The notes: generated by a model not told the origin, from the sequence alone. Shown: positions 19,553 through 30,165, counted from the first letter of the stretch. The stretch is DNA of 64,000 nucleotides from an uncultured Oceanospirillaceae bacterium (GCA_937136055.1 CAKZOD010000073.1:1-64000); one strand, 5' to 3'. A program made the numbers and translations.

Positions 19553-22396
19553 TTAATCCCTTGGGGGTGGTGGGGCGATCACTTCCCGTTGACCATTTGT
19601 ACCCGCTGAGGTTATGACACCTGCAGCTTCCATTGATTCAACTATTCTTGCCGCTCTATTGTAACCAATTTTAAATTTACGCTGCACACTTGATATTGAA
19701 ACTTTTCGATTCGTTGTCACAAACGCAACAGCTTCATCAAAAAGAACATCTTGTTCGTCGTCTTCGAATAAGCTTCCAGAGGCTCCACCGCCATCCTCGC
19801 TTAGCTGTATTTCAATAAACTCTGGCTTACCTTGCATTTTCCAAGCTTCAACGGTGCGGTGAACTTCATCATCGCTGACAAAAGCACCATGAACACGGCT
19901 AGGCACACTTGTTCCTGCTGGCAAGAACAGCATGTCACCGTTGCCTAATAAATTTTCGCTGCCACCCTGGTCAAGTATTGTTCTAGAGTCAATTTTAGAG
20001 GAGACTTGGAAAGCAATTCTGGTCGGCACGTTCGCCTTTATTAAACCAGTAATAACATCTACTGATGGGCGTTGAGTTGCCAATATCAAATGAATCCCAG
20101 CAGCCCTTGCTTTTTGTGCAATTCGAGCAATCAACTCTTCAACCTTTTTACCCACTATCATCATCATGTCGGCAAATTCATCAATCACAACAACAATAAA
20201 TGGCAAAGGTTCAAGCTGCGGGGCCGGAGCGCCAGGGCTCTCTCCATGCTCCACTGGGTCCCATATAGGGTCTAACAATGGCGTTCCAGCTTTAATAGCG
20301 TCTTTTACTTTCGCATTAAAGCCATCCAAATTACGCACGCCCATTTTTGACATCAATTTATAACGGCGTTCCATTTCTGCCACGCACCAGCGTAAACCGC
20401 CTGCTGCCTCTTTCATGTCTGTGATAACAGGCGTCAATAAGTGCGGAATACCTTCGTAAATACTTAACTCTAGCATTTTAGGATCGACAAGCATTAAGCG
20501 CACATCTTCAGGGCCAGCCTTAAACAACAAGCTCAATATCATTGCGTTTACACCAACTGATTTACCGGAACCTGTGGTACCCGCAACCAGTAAATGTGGC
20601 ATTTTTGCTAAATTAGCAACGACTGGATTACCAGCAATATCGTTTCCAAGCGCTAAAGTTAATCGAGAAGAGGCATCTTGATAGACTTTGGCGGTCAGAA
20701 CTTCAGAAAGCCGAACCATTTTACGATTAATATTCGGAATCTCGATACCCATCACAGATTTTCCGGGTATGACCTCAACAACTCGAACGCTGAGAACTGC
20801 TAATGAACGGGCCAAATCTTTTGCTAAATTTACGATTTTACTCGATTTAACACCTGGTGCAGGTTGTATTTCAAAACGTGTAATTACAGGCCCTGGGTTG
20901 ACTTCAACCACCTCCACAACGACGCCGAAATCTTTAAGTTTCACTTCAAGTAGCCGTGACATATCTTCCAGCTCTTGTGCGGTATAACCAATTTCCGCCT
21001 GTTCTTCGGCGGGATCTAGCAAATCAACACTAGGCACTAAAGCAGGCACCGGCTCTTTCATTGTCGATTTCGGCATATTGAAATCTGGTTCTTGATCGAG
21101 TGTCGACTGATGAGCTTGTGAAAGCGGTATTATTTTCAGCTTTGGCTTACCCTCTGCCTCTTCAGTGACATTCATGCCCTGCGTAGCAGGCTGAACTTCT
21201 TCTTTAGCAACAGTTACTTGGGGTATTACATTTGACTGATTTTGCGTTTCAGGGTGTTCATTTATTTTAGGCTGAACAATGGCGCCCAAAGCTTTAGCTT
21301 CTGTTTCACTCACAGAGCCTAAATCTGGCATTGCAGGGGTAAGCGGAGTGTTTTGGTTATCAGCACTCTCTTCTTTGATAGCATTTGTTCCAATATCAAC
21401 TTGTTCAACGCCATCACTTGTTTCGTCTAATATATTTTCAGCATTGGGTTCAACTCGGCTTTTATCCGTTGAAAATTTGTTTTTCAGACGCGAGAATAAA
21501 CCTGCCTGTGTTGATTCATTTAAGAGTTCTCTATCCTCTTCTACTGTTCTTGAATGTGATATTTCAGAAGACAAAGACTTATCTATAGGCAACTCATTAT
21601 CAGCAGTGTCAAAGTTATCATGAGTACTCAAAGTATGGTGCACTTTAGCTGCATTTGAATTTTTCACACCTGCAGACATTTCTACTTCACTTTGATACTC
21701 CCTCTCTTCAAGCACTTCCTCTTCATGTTCTGCCTGAGAGCTTCTATCTCTTTGTGACAAGCTCACCAAGAAGGCGTAGGCTGACAAAACACCACCACCG
21801 ATAAGAGCCAGTACATCCTTCCACGAAAGCTCCATAAAAAGAATACTACCCAACACACAGCTAAACCACAAAATCACTGAACTACCCTGGATACTAAACC
21901 AAGAGACAAGCCAGTCTGATAGTGCTTGACCAACAATACCACCAGCCGTAAATGGATAATTAAGTTGCACGTTTGATAAATGGATGGCGAAAAGCGCACA
22001 GCAACTAAAAATAAAGATTAAGCCACCTACAACTCTTAACATCACAAAAGGTAAGCTATCTAATAGCGTCACCTCTTTTCGTTTAAGTAAACGATAGCAA
22101 GGTAGCAATAACATTAATGGAATAAACCAGGCGGCAACACCTGCAAAAGAAAAAGCAATATCAGCTACATATGCTCCGGCCATCCCTGTCCAATTTTTAA
22201 CAATGGGTTGATATGCAACATGCGACCATCCAGGGTCCTTGGCATCATACCCTGCAATAGCCATAATAAAGAATAAACTCACACCAATTAACAGTAACAA
22301 AGTACAGTCTTTTATAATTCTGGCAATTAATTGAGTAAACTCTAAAGGGCTTTGTAGCGATTCTTGTTGCAACGCTTTCTCTCTCTGTTCAGTCAT
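19553..22396 (-). CDS. ftsK: DNA translocase FtsK
   Basis: Cell-division DNA pump that clears and aligns chromosome termini for XerCD recombination. The N-terminal part has four hydrophobic segments ([33 protein letters not shown] and two more). A long acidic/polar linker follows, then the RecA-like motor with Walker [20 protein letters not shown] and Walker [15 protein letters not shown] gamma winged helix ([20 protein letters not shown]) completes it. About 947 residues from the MTEQ start; an in-frame ATG at 22432 would add 12 residues of poor similarity. Neither start has a strong ribosome binding site. The linker is shorter than in E. coli FtsK (1329 residues in all). Confidence 0.95.
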   Translation of the reverse strand: MTEQREKALQQESLQSPLEFTQLIARIIKDCTLLLLIGVSLFFIMAIAGYDAKDPGWSHVAYQPIVKNWTGMAGAYVADIAFSFAGVAAWFIPLMLLLPCYRLLKRKEVTLLDSLPFVMLRVVGGLIFIFSCCALFAIHLSNVQLNYPFTAGGIVGQALSDWLVSWFSIQGSSVILWFSCVLGSILFMELSWKDVLALIGGGVLSAYAFLVSLSQRDRSSQAEHEEEVLEEREYQSEVEMSAGVKNSNAAKVHHTLSTHDNFDTADNELPIDKSLSSEISHSRTVEEDRELLNESTQAGLFSRLKNKFSTDKSRVEPNAENILDETSDGVEQVDIGTNAIKEESADNQNTPLTPAMPDLGSVSETEAKALGAIVQPKINEHPETQNQSNVIPQVTVAKEEVQPATQGMNVTEEAEGKPKLKIIPLSQAHQSTLDQEPDFNMPKSTMKEPVPALVPSVDLLDPAEEQAEIGYTAQELEDMSRLLEVKLKDFGVVVEVVEVNPGPVITRFEIQPAPGVKSSKIVNLAKDLARSLAVLSVRVVEVIPGKSVMGIEIPNINRKMVRLSEVLTAKVYQDASSRLTLALGNDIAGNPVVANLAKMPHLLVAGTTGSGKSVGVNAMILSLLFKAGPEDVRLMLVDPKMLELSIYEGIPHLLTPVITDMKEAAGGLRWCVAEMERRYKLMSKMGVRNLDGFNAKVKDAIKAGTPLLDPIWDPVEHGESPGAPAPQLEPLPFIVVVIDEFADMMMIVGKKVEELIARIAQKARAAGIHLILATQRPSVDVITGLIKANVPTRIAFQVSSKIDSRTILDQGGSENLLGNGDMLFLPAGTSVPSRVHGAFVSDDEVHRTVEAWKMQGKPEFIEIQLSEDGGGASGSLFEDDEQDVLFDEAVAFVTTNRKVSISSVQRKFKIGYNRAARIVESMEAAGVITSAGTNGQREVIAPPPPRD

Positions 22397-22561
22397 AACT
22401 AATGAATATAAATAAAAGCGTAAAAATAGCATAATTAGCTGCTAAATTCTGCGCCAAATTAATTTATCTTTGATTCTCCACAGCTTATACGACAACACTC
22501 TCATTCTATTTAAGTATTAAACTATTGGCTAAGTGTATCAAGGAAGGTTTTATTGAAAGGG

Positions 22562-22590
22562 CTGCTAGAGGCGTTCTTGCTCTCTAGCAG
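22562..22590 (-). terminator. Probable terminator of clpA
   Basis: CTGCTAGAG (22562-22570) and CTCTAGCAG (22582-22590) form a perfect 9-bp stem with an 11-base loop, 16 bases past the clpA stop. The minus-strand sequence after it is CCCTTTCAATAAAA, a weak U-tract. Confidence 0.55.
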
Positions 22591-22605
22591 TATAATAAAG
22601 GTAAT

Positions 22606-24855
22606 TTATGCTATCGCTAAGGCATTCACTGATATTTGCCCTTCTTCATCGACAGATACTTCAACCTCACCGCCGTTTTCAGAAAGATCTCCAAAAAGTA
22701 TCATTTCGGCTAATGGTTTCTTAAGTGCATCTTGGATTAAGCGCTTCATAGGCCTTGCCCCCATGTTTTCATCATAACCCTTCTCAGCAAACCAAGCTCT
22801 CGCACTTTCATCAACATGCAGCACAACATTCTTATCATCAAGTTGAGCTTGCAGCTCAGTTAAGAATTTATCGACAACACCTGCTATAACTTCTGTGCTC
22901 AACGACTTAAACTGAATCGTAGCATCTAACCTGTTTCTAAATTCTGGTGTGAATAGCTTTTTGATTGCTTCCATGCCATCTGTACTGTGATCTTGATGCG
23001 TAAAGCCCATAGATCGACGACTTATATCTTCAGCGCCTGCGTTAGTTGTCATTACTAAAATCACATTTCTGAAATCTGCTTTACGGCCATTATTATCCGT
23101 CAGCGTTCCGTTATCCATCACCTGCAATAAAATATTAAACACTTCAGGATGTGCCTTCTCTATCTCGTCTAACAAAAGCACGCAGTGTGGGTTTTTATTA
23201 ACAGCCTCTGTCAACAAACCGCCTTGATCATAACCAACGTAGCCTGGAGGAGCACCGATTAAACGCGAGACAGTATGCCTTTCCATGTATTCAGACATAT
23301 CAAAACGAATTAATTCAATACCCATAATACGTGCTAACTGGCTGGTCACCTCTGTTTTACCAACACCTGTAGGCCCTGCAAATAAGAAGTTTGCCACAGG
23401 TTTACGTGGATCGTTCAAGCCTGCTCGAGATAATCTGATCGCAGAGCTTAACGAAGCAATCGCCTCTTCTTGCCCCAACACAACCATTTTAAGATTACTA
23501 TCAAGCTTCTGCAGTTGATCTTTATCAGAGACCGAAACAGTCTTCGCTGGAATACGGGCAATTTTAGAGACGATCGTTTCAATCTCAGTGACACTGATCA
23601 CATCAGCTCTTTCATCTTCATCCAGCAACCTTTGGAATGCGCCCGCCTCATCAATAACATCAATAGCTTTATCTGGCATATGCTTATCATTGATATATCT
23701 ATCGGCCATCTCTGAAGCTGCTCTAAGTGCTTCATCCGTGTATTTGATATCATGATGCGCTTCAAAGCGATTCCTTAACCCACATAAGATTGCATAAGTG
23801 TCATCTACACTTGGCTCTGACACATCAACTTTTTGAAAACGTCTAGCAAGAGCTCGATCTTTCTCAAATATCCCACGAAACTCTTGGAAAGTTGTTGAGC
23901 CAACACAACTTAAATCTCCAGAACTAAGCATAGGTTTAAGCAAGTTAGAAGCATCCATAGAGCCACCGGAAGCTGATCCTGCACCAATGATTGTGTGGAT
24001 TTCATCAATAAACAGAATTGAGTTTTGCTTTTGCTTGATCTCTGTTAGCAATGCTTTGAGACGCTTCTCAAAATCGCCACGATACTTAGTACCCGCTAAT
24101 AGAGCACCTAAATCTAAAGAGTATAATGTGTGATCTTTGATAATATCTGGGACGTTATTATCAACAATTAACTTGGCAAGCCCTTCAGCAATTGCTGTTT
24201 TACCAACACCAGCCTCACCAACAAGTAGTGGGTTGTTCTTACGACGGCGTGAAAGTATTTGAACCACTCGCTCTACTTCTGAAGAGCGACCAATAAGAGG
24301 ATCTATTCTTCCCTCTCTAGCTTCATCATTCAAATTAACAGCATATTTGCTAAGTGCTGATTTTTCGTTACTCACTTCGCCTTCTTCAGAGGACGAACTT
24401 TCAACATCATCGCTTTTATCGGTATCTAAAATGCCGTGAGAGATATAATTAACAATATCGATTCTCTCAATGCCGTACTGATGCATCAAATAAACGGCTT
24501 GGCTTTCTTGTTCTGAGAAAATGGCAACGACGACATTAGCACCGGTAACTTGGCTTTTTCCAGAGGATTGAACGTGAAAAACAGCTCTTTGCAATACCCT
24601 TTGAAAACCTAGCGTCGGCACAGTCTCAACACCCGTGACTTTATCAGATAATAAAGGTGTTGTTTCGCTAATAAAGGACTCGAGGCTCGCGCGCATCTTA
24701 TTCATATCAGCGCCGCAAGCATTTAAAACTTTACTGGCATCAGCGTTATCTAATAATCCCAATAATAAATGTTCAACTGTCATAAACTCATGACGCAAAT
24801 CTCTTGCATCTCGAAACGCTTTACTCAGAGTTTCTTCCAATTCATGATTTAGCAT
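22606..24855 (-). CDS. clpA: ATP-dependent Clp protease ATP-binding subunit ClpA
   Basis: Hexameric AAA+ unfoldase feeding ClpP. The product is about 749 residues from [10 protein letters not shown]. The N domain binds ClpS ([16 protein letters not shown]). The first AAA module has Walker [17 protein letters not shown] and the second [18 protein letters not shown]; the second Walker B is in [17 protein letters not shown]. The ATG at 24855 is preferred over one 33 bases upstream because AAGGAAAAG lies just before it and the sequence then matches E. coli ClpA. It is 11 bases downstream of clpS. Confidence 0.97.
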   Translation of the reverse strand: MLNHELEETLSKAFRDARDLRHEFMTVEHLLLGLLDNADASKVLNACGADMNKMRASLESFISETTPLLSDKVTGVETVPTLGFQRVLQRAVFHVQSSGKSQVTGANVVVAIFSEQESQAVYLMHQYGIERIDIVNYISHGILDTDKSDDVESSSSEEGEVSNEKSALSKYAVNLNDEAREGRIDPLIGRSSEVERVVQILSRRRKNNPLLVGEAGVGKTAIAEGLAKLIVDNNVPDIIKDHTLYSLDLGALLAGTKYRGDFEKRLKALLTEIKQKQNSILFIDEIHTIIGAGSASGGSMDASNLLKPMLSSGDLSCVGSTTFQEFRGIFEKDRALARRFQKVDVSEPSVDDTYAILCGLRNRFEAHHDIKYTDEALRAASEMADRYINDKHMPDKAIDVIDEAGAFQRLLDEDERADVISVTEIETIVSKIARIPAKTVSVSDKDQLQKLDSNLKMVVLGQEEAIASLSSAIRLSRAGLNDPRKPVANFLFAGPTGVGKTEVTSQLARIMGIELIRFDMSEYMERHTVSRLIGAPPGYVGYDQGGLLTEAVNKNPHCVLLLDEIEKAHPEVFNILLQVMDNGTLTDNNGRKADFRNVILVMTTNAGAEDISRRSMGFTHQDHSTDGMEAIKKLFTPEFRNRLDATIQFKSLSTEVIAGVVDKFLTELQAQLDDKNVVLHVDESARAWFAEKGYDENMGARPMKRLIQDALKKPLAEMILFGDLSENGGEVEVSVDEEGQISVNALAIA

Positions 24856-24866
24856 ATTACTTTTCC

Positions 24867-25217
24867 TTAAACAACTTCTACTTCGCACAACAATGGGTGC
24901 TTGTTATCTCGAGCGAATTGATTAACTTGGGCAGCTTTTGTCTCTGCAACATCCTTTGAGTATGTACCACATACGCCTTTCCCTTGGGTATGAACTGCCA
25001 ACATAACTTGTGTTGATTTTTCTTGATCCATTGAAAAAAACATCATTAAAACATCAATCACAAATTCCATCGGTGTGTAATCGTCATTTAAAAGAACAAC
25101 TCTATACAACGCCGGCTTCTTTAACTTTGGCTTAGCTTCTTGAACAACTGCTTCATTATCATTAAATGAATCATCATCTGATTGCTGAAGCTTTTCTTGA
25201 AAAATAATTTTAGACAT
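24867..25217 (-). CDS. clpS: ClpA adaptor ClpS
   Basis: ClpS delivers N-degron substrates to ClpAP. The about 116-residue protein has a disordered acidic N-tail, then the ClpS core: [20 protein letters not shown] with the Asn-Asp-Asp pocket, [21 protein letters not shown] and the C-terminal LLCEVEV. The start is uncertain: MSKIIFQ at 25217 suits the family, while ATG at 25256 would add 13 residues. It is co-directional with clpA and divergent from cspD, the standard arrangement. Confidence 0.94.
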   Translation of the reverse strand: MSKIIFQEKLQQSDDDSFNDNEAVVQEAKPKLKKPALYRVVLLNDDYTPMEFVIDVLMMFFSMDQEKSTQVMLAVHTQGKGVCGTYSKDVAETKAAQVNQFARDNKHPLLCEVEVV

Positions 25218-25449
25218 ATCAAAACCCGATCTATACTCTTTTATGCCTACTATCATACATCAGTGTCTGTTATTTGTATTTGTAAATAAATGGATATAAA
25301 TCCTAGATTTCGAAAAATTAAGAAAACGACACCTTGTATAGTTAACTTATATTTTAGAAGATTAATTTGATCAAAGGTTCCGATCATATGCTCAACTTAA
25401 TAACAGTATAGATCGAAAAAAGTTCGCAAAGGAAGATGTGGAGAAAATT

Positions 25450-25656
25450 ATGCAGTCAGGGAAAGTAAAATGGTTCAACAATGCTAAAGGGTATGGCTTT
25501 ATTTTAGCCGACAGCAACCAAGAAGAAGATTTATTTGCTCATTATTCGGCAATAAAAACAGAAGGTTATAAAAGTTTAAAGGCAGGCCAGCCAGTTAACT
25601 TTGAAACAGAACCAGGCCCGAAAGGAACTCATGCTATTAATATAATCCCCGCCTAA
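25450..25656 (+). CDS. cspD: Cold-shock-domain protein, CspD type
   Basis: A small nucleic-acid-binding OB-fold protein of about 68 residues. RNP-1 KGYGFI and RNP-2 LFAHYSAI, with VKWFNNAKG and the ending GPKGTHAINII, place it with CspD rather than CspA. In E. coli CspD rises in stationary phase and inhibits replication. ATG at 25450 has GGAG 7 bases upstream; a GTG at 25438 is in frame but less likely. It is divergent from clpS-clpA. Confidence 0.92.
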   Translation: MQSGKVKWFNNAKGYGFILADSNQEEDLFAHYSAIKTEGYKSLKAGQPVNFETEPGPKGTHAINIIPA

Positions 25657-25668
25657 ATATTTATTTCA

Positions 25669-25712
25669 AGGTGCGCTTGGCAAATATCAAACCCTGCGCA
25701 CCTGTTATTTTT
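25669..25712 (+). terminator. Rho-independent terminator of cspD
   Basis: AGGTGCGC (25669-25676) and GCGCACCT (25696-25703) are perfect complements, followed by GTTATTTTT. The loop is 19 bases. It lies in the short space between the convergent cspD and LoiP-like genes. Confidence 0.7.
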
Positions 25713-25722
25713 CAGCTTTCAA

Positions 25723-26460
25723 TTACAGCTTACTTTTAATCGCGTTAATTCTCTGAGCGTTAGTTGGATGAGAACTTAAGAAATTCCCTCCTGATCCCAA
25801 CTTCTTTTGGAAAGTATAAATCACATCAAGCATTGATTTTGGATCCTTTCCCTTTTTACGTAAAAAACTTAAAGAATATTGATCAGCTTGAAGCTCATCT
25901 GTTTGCGAAAATTTAGCATTTACTGCTTTATATGCAAGCGCACCTAATTGAGAGGAACTAATTTGTCCAACTGAACCACTGGTCGCACTTGCTGCTTGAA
26001 AAGCGGCACTAGTAAGCATTTGTTTCTTCATTTGATTATACGAATGCTGCAGCTTCACATGACCTATCTCATGACCTATCACCGCTAACACTTGATCATC
26101 GGGCATGATATCCATTAACCCTGAATAAACCCTAACCGTGCCATCAGGCATTGCAAACGCATTCACATTTTTATTCAAATACACTTTATAGTTTAACTTT
26201 AATCCATCTACATTTGTTAAACCCGCTGTGATACGCGCAAGACGTTTAGAGTAAGCACTGGATGGTGATGCTATCTTACTTTTTTTATCAAGCTCCACAG
26301 CACTCAAACGTGCCGTCTTCTTAACTTCACTTTCTTTTAATGTCGCAGCTTTCACAAGTGTCAAACCTGCCAACAATGCTTGGCCGTAATTCTCTTCTTT
26401 TATACATCCTGTAAGTAGCACTGTCGCTAATAAGACACTGCCTATTTTCGTTCCCTTCAC
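25723..26460 (-). CDS. M48-family metalloprotease lipoprotein, LoiP/YggG-like
   Basis: A zinc protease anchored by lipid: signal VLLATVLLTGC gives an acylated cysteine followed by IKEE. The catalytic HExxH is VIGHEIGHVKLQH, and the third ligand Glu lies in TDELQADQYSLSFL. NVNAFAMPDGTVRVYSGLMD is the M48 substrate-cleft signature and closely follows E. coli LoiP. The 245 residues match that protein in length. LoiP works at the outer membrane with BepA in envelope quality control; that role is inferred here. Confidence 0.9.
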   Translation of the reverse strand: MKGTKIGSVLLATVLLTGCIKEENYGQALLAGLTLVKAATLKESEVKKTARLSAVELDKKSKIASPSSAYSKRLARITAGLTNVDGLKLNYKVYLNKNVNAFAMPDGTVRVYSGLMDIMPDDQVLAVIGHEIGHVKLQHSYNQMKKQMLTSAAFQAASATSGSVGQISSSQLGALAYKAVNAKFSQTDELQADQYSLSFLRKKGKDPKSMLDVIYTFQKKLGSGGNFLSSHPTNAQRINAIKSKL

Positions 26461-26504
26461 AATAAGTCCCTACTTTGTATTAAATATAAGCTTTATAATC
26501 AATC

Positions 26505-26828
26505 TCAGCTTTCTTCAAACTCAGTGATATCAAAAAACACTTGCTGAGTACCCGTTGTCACTATTCCGTGATCGTCCATCTTACGTTTCTCAATCGTAAG
26601 AACATCGATACTTCGGCCATTGTGCTGATGTGTTTCTTGGTCAATTATCTCCCAACACATATTTTTATGACTACCTAAACTCCATAAAATTGCACGCTGA
26701 ACTGACATATATGATTCTATGCCATTGTTGTGAACCAGGATAGCCGCATCATAGTTATGACCATGCCCACCACTAAGCTCAGACTGCACACCAGCTAAAT
26801 CGCCTACTAAGCTCTTTAAATCCGCCAT
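26505..26828 (-). CDS. Uncharacterised protein, 107 residues
   Basis: I do not recognise a family. The product is soluble, with a glycine/histidine-rich ELSGGHGHNYDAAILVHN segment near the start, a mixed helix/strand centre (MSVQRAILWSLGSHKNMCWEII) and an acidic end. There is no signal peptide or membrane segment. It begins upstream of, and reads toward, the LoiP-like gene with a 44-base gap, so the two may share a transcript. It is likely a real gene because codon use and length are consistent and no competing frame overlaps. Confidence 0.6.
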   Translation of the reverse strand: MADLKSLVGDLAGVQSELSGGHGHNYDAAILVHNNGIESYMSVQRAILWSLGSHKNMCWEIIDQETHQHNGRSIDVLTIEKRKMDDHGIVTTGTQQVFFDITEFEES

Positions 26829-27215
26829 ATTTCATCCCCAATATTCATCGCTAAAATCTCGAACTATTTGTTTATTATCTTCGAGAATCTTCTTATAAGC
26901 TCATTCTAGCTTGTATAAATCATTAATCAATCAGGCATTTCTCAAATACATCGAATTATAAAGCCATATATCGAGACTCTACAAAAAACTGAGCTAGAAT
27001 TAAGTTTGAAATAACCATTAAAGGGGTTATTTTGTAGCTCCAGCTAAACAAGATATATTTTACAAGCAAATAGTAAAAGGCACTTAAAACGAGAATTAGA
27101 GCTGATCTGTTATTCTGTTTATCTTGAAAATTTAATTATACTCTTATAATTTTTTTGTTATGCTCTAAACTCATTCTATATATGTTATTGAGCCACAAGT
27201 AAAAAGGTCTTCTTT
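26829..27215. other. Intergenic stretch between divergent uncharacterised genes
   Basis: About 390 very AT-rich bases with no supported open frame. TTGTTATGCT near 27155 could be an extended -10 element for the downstream plus-strand gene, but no matching -35 at standard spacing stands out. I see nothing else. Confidence 0.4.
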
Positions 27216-27584
27216 ATGTTTATAAAAGTTAAAAAGAATGCAGGCGTTTTCATGGAGCACAACGGCCTTGAAAAACGCCACCTCGTGCCGGTAACCTCAA
27301 ATTTCTTGATCAATTTAGAGCAAGTAGCCGAAGTCTCTTTCTATACAATAAAAGAAAAGAAAATACGCTTCGATCTAGAAGATCACGAGTTTAATGTTCC
27401 TGTTCACACCCGTGTTATTCACCTTCAAATGGCATACCCCTATGCGCATGTAAGTGATGTACACAGCAACAATAAGACATCACTTGTTGAGCGCTGCTAC
27501 TACAAATTCTATTGCCTACCAGAAGAAGATAGCCAATATGAAATTTTACGCAGCAAAATAGAAGAGTTCGTACTAAATTTATAA
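27216..27584 (+). CDS. Uncharacterised protein, 122 residues
   Basis: No family recognised. The sequence is basic at the start (MFIKVKKNAGVFMEHNGLEK), then alternates short strands suggestive of a LytTR- or PilZ-like small beta fold (NFLINLEQVAEVSFYTIKEK, IRFDLEDHEFNVPVHT), and ends in a helix (ILRSKIEEFVLNL). The phrase "NFLINLEQVAEV" resembles residues by which small proteins describe a beta-hairpin, but this is only an impression. It precedes the HDOD gene by 135 bases on the same strand. Confidence 0.6.
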   Translation: MFIKVKKNAGVFMEHNGLEKRHLVPVTSNFLINLEQVAEVSFYTIKEKKIRFDLEDHEFNVPVHTRVIHLQMAYPYAHVSDVHSNNKTSLVERCYYKFYCLPEEDSQYEILRSKIEEFVLNL

Positions 27585-27719
27585 GTACACATACATTGCT
27601 AGCAATCTGCCAATTTAGAAGTACGCCTCTAATGTCATTTCGATAGCCAAAGGATATATACGCAGTAACAATGCTTACTATTTGCATGGTTACTGCACGC
27701 ACTGTTCATAGGGATTATT

Positions 27720-28550
27720 ATGGAAATTAAAGATTTATTAAGCCAAACAGATAAACTGCCTAACATACCTGAAGTTGTTCGTGAGCTAGTCCAAGCGTTA
27801 AACGACCCAGACGCCAACTATGGTGATATCGCACAAAAAGTATCGAAAGACCAAACGATATCTCTCAAAATTTTAAGACTAGTCAACTCTGCTTACTTCG
27901 GGCTAAGTCGTAAAGTTGCTTCGATTGATGAAGCCGTAATAATGCTAGGCATGGGCAAACTAAAGACTCTAGTAATTGCATCAGGCTTCGCAAATTGTGC
28001 CTCTGATGTAGAAGGTCTTGATCTTCCCGCTTTCTGGTCGGACTCTTTCCAAGTCGCTGAAATGGCAAAATGGCTAGCAGAACTCACTGATAATGAAGTA
28101 GATGCTGACCTAGCATTCACTGCGGGTATCATCCACAATATCGGCCAATTATTGCTTCACATGGCACAACCTAACAGAGCAATGGCAATTAACACTCTTA
28201 TTGAAACAACGGATGTTTGTCGTCGTGACGCTGAAATAGAGCGCTTAGGCTTCTCTACTGCTGAAGCAGGAGAGGCACTACTTGATTTGTGGAAATTCCC
28301 AGAAGTACTTGCCACTGCGGTTAAGTATCAAAACAACCCTAGTGACCAAGAAGAAAATGCTCAGTTAAGCGCTGTCTTAAACTTAGCGTGCATTATTAAT
28401 AGAGAATCAAAATCCGGCGATGATATCGATGTTATCATGCAGCGTTTCCCTGTCGAAATAGCAGAATTAGCGGGCATTAAATCACAGCTTGAAGATTACC
28501 TATCTGAAGGCCTAGCAATTAAGTCTGGTCTAGATAGCTTAGCGGCTTAA
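27720..28550 (+). CDS. HDOD-domain protein
   Basis: HDOD domains are catalytically inactive relatives of HD phosphohydrolases found in bacterial signalling. Of 276 residues, about 15-210 form the domain: LPNIPEVVRELVQALNDPDA, ISLKILRLVNSAYFGLSRKV, IDEAVIMLGMGKLKTLVIA, and IIHNIGQLLLHM where an active HD enzyme would have His-Asp. The His-Asn there confirms loss of the metal site. No GGDEF, EAL or receiver domain is attached, so the partner is unknown. A hairpin separates it from the channel gene. Confidence 0.9.
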   Translation: MEIKDLLSQTDKLPNIPEVVRELVQALNDPDANYGDIAQKVSKDQTISLKILRLVNSAYFGLSRKVASIDEAVIMLGMGKLKTLVIASGFANCASDVEGLDLPAFWSDSFQVAEMAKWLAELTDNEVDADLAFTAGIIHNIGQLLLHMAQPNRAMAINTLIETTDVCRRDAEIERLGFSTAEAGEALLDLWKFPEVLATAVKYQNNPSDQEENAQLSAVLNLACIINRESKSGDDIDVIMQRFPVEIAELAGIKSQLEDYLSEGLAIKSGLDSLAA

Positions 28551-28571
28551 ACACACCAAGCAGCTGTCACC

Positions 28572-28604
28572 TAGCGATCTCATTTAATCATATTGAGATC
28601 GCTA
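28572..28604 (+). terminator. Hairpin between the HDOD and channel genes
   Basis: TAGCGATCTCA (28572-28582) and TGAGATCGCTA (28594-28604) are perfect 11-bp complements with an 11-base loop. There is no T-run after it, so termination may be partial. Its position supports the later ATG of the channel gene. Confidence 0.55.
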
Positions 28605-28679
28605 TTGAAAAGCCCCTACCTATTTACCGCATTTATCTGTAAAGTTGCCATTTTTATCAGCAACTACATTCTCCAGATT

Positions 28680-29486
28680 ATGAACCCAAAACAACTTGAA
28701 CAACGTTTTAACCGTCTTCGTCAAAATAAAATTTTTGAAATCTTTGTAATCTCAATCATTTTATTATCAGCACTTGTTATTGGTGCTAAAACCTACGATC
28801 TACCCCAGTGGCTCCTAACAGTCTTACCTTGGCTTGATCGATGTGTCACACTATTCTTCTTGGTAGAATTATGCATTCGCTTTTTAGGAGAGCCCGAAAA
28901 GCGCAAGTTCTTCACACAACCTTGGAATATTTTCGATACTCTTATTGTCATTGTCAGTTTAATACCGATTGAAGATAGTGAACTTGCGCTGGTCGGGCGA
29001 TTAATTCGCATATTTCGGGTAATGCGAATGATCTCAATCATCCCCGAGCTCAGACTGCTATTAAACTCACTGATCAGAGCATTACCGCAGCTTGGTTATG
29101 TTGTACTACTAATGTTCATCATTTTTTATATCTATGCAGCAGCAGGCTCTTCATTTTTCGCCCCTATCAACGAAAAACTTTGGGGAGACATCTCCATTGC
29201 AATGCTAACACTGTTTAGGGTCATGACATTTGAAGACTGGACAGATGTTATGTATGAGACAATGGAAGTCCACCCATTAAGCTGGATGTTCTATTTATCA
29301 TTTATATTCCTCACTACATTTGCTTTCCTAAATATGGTCATTGGGATAGTCGTCAACGTGATGGAAAACGAACATGCAGAGGAAGAAAAACAAAAGGATT
29401 TGGAAGAAGGTGTTCCAACAATTTCGGATTTACATGCTGAAATTCAAGAACTGAAAGCATTGATCAAAAAACAACACGATCAGTAA
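28680..29486 (+). CDS. Voltage-gated cation channel of the bacterial Nav/Cav type
   Basis: A six-helix homotetrameric channel of 268 residues. S4 carries four arginines at three-residue spacing, GRLIRIFRVMRM (about 107-116), the voltage sensor. A pore helix leads to the selectivity filter TFEDWTD (about 183-189), then S6 FLNMVIGIVVNVMENEHAEE and a C-terminal acidic/coiled-coil tail that tetramerises. Classic bacterial sodium channels have TLESWS here; the two Asp of this filter recall calcium-selective variants. ATG at 28680 is used because in-frame codons before it fall in a hairpin. It precedes the FrnE-like gene by 25 bases. Confidence 0.88.
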   Translation: MNPKQLEQRFNRLRQNKIFEIFVISIILLSALVIGAKTYDLPQWLLTVLPWLDRCVTLFFLVELCIRFLGEPEKRKFFTQPWNIFDTLIVIVSLIPIEDSELALVGRLIRIFRVMRMISIIPELRLLLNSLIRALPQLGYVVLLMFIIFYIYAAAGSSFFAPINEKLWGDISIAMLTLFRVMTFEDWTDVMYETMEVHPLSWMFYLSFIFLTTFAFLNMVIGIVVNVMENEHAEEEKQKDLEEGVPTISDLHAEIQELKALIKKQHDQ

Positions 29487-29511
29487 ATCCTGATGCTATA
29501 GGCAAAATATA

Positions 29512-30165
29512 ATGAACAACTTTAAAATCGACATCGTTTCTGACGTCGTTTGTCCATGGTGTATTGTAGGCTACCTTAAACTAAGCCAAGCAATCGAAAT
29601 ACTTAACAATGACTCAACAGTTGATGTCAGCTTTGATATCAGCTGGCACCCCTTTGAGCTGGCACCTGATTTATCTGTACAAGGTGAAAACTTACGGGAG
29701 TTTTTAGCCAAAAAATACGGTAGCTCACCTGCAGCTGGAGAACAAGCTAGAAACCAATTAACAGATATCGCAAAGCAATTAGGTTTTGATTTTAATTTCA
29801 CTCCAGAAATGCAGCGCTACAACACTTTTAAAGCGCACCAACTCATTTTCTGGGCAAAGCAAAAAGCACTGCAAACGCCCTTAAAACTCGCGTTATTTAA
29901 AAGCTATTTTACTGACAATTTGAATATTACCGATAACCAAGTGTTAAGCAGCATAGCTGAAAGTGTTGGCCTTGACAGCGGTGAAGCTCTATCTGTGCTT
30001 GAAAATGAAACATTTGCCCAACAAGTAAGAGCTTCTCAGCAGCAATGGATCCAGCAAGGTATTAACTCAGTGCCAAGTGTGATTTTACAGGAAAAATACC
30101 TAATCCCTGGCGCACTGGAAAGCCAAGCTTGGGTTGATACGATTAAACAGGTGATAAACGAGTAA
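29512..30165 (+). CDS. DsbA-family oxidoreductase, FrnE-like
   Basis: A cytoplasmic thioredoxin-fold protein of 217 residues without a signal peptide. It has the CPWC motif in SDVVCPWCIVGYLKL, a helical insert containing WHPFELAPDL and YNTFKAHQLIFWAKQ, and the cis-proline region GINSVPSVILQ. These match the FrnE/2-hydroxychromene-2-carboxylate isomerase-like subgroup, linked in other bacteria to disulfide chemistry under oxidative stress. Its substrate is not known. It lies 25 bases behind the channel gene, perhaps co-transcribed. Confidence 0.9.
   Translation: MNNFKIDIVSDVVCPWCIVGYLKLSQAIEILNNDSTVDVSFDISWHPFELAPDLSVQGENLREFLAKKYGSSPAAGEQARNQLTDIAKQLGFDFNFTPEMQRYNTFKAHQLIFWAKQKALQTPLKLALFKSYFTDNLNITDNQVLSSIAESVGLDSGEALSVLENETFAQQVRASQQQWIQQGINSVPSVILQEKYLIPGALESQAWVDTIKQVINE

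Noticed and set aside
21279..21623. 114-residue frame antisense to the ftsK linker
   Set aside because: Low-complexity composition mirrors the linker, and ftsK is certain.
28593..28679. 29-residue N-terminal extension of the channel protein
   Set aside because: It would start inside an intergenic hairpin, and the family begins near the internal ATG.
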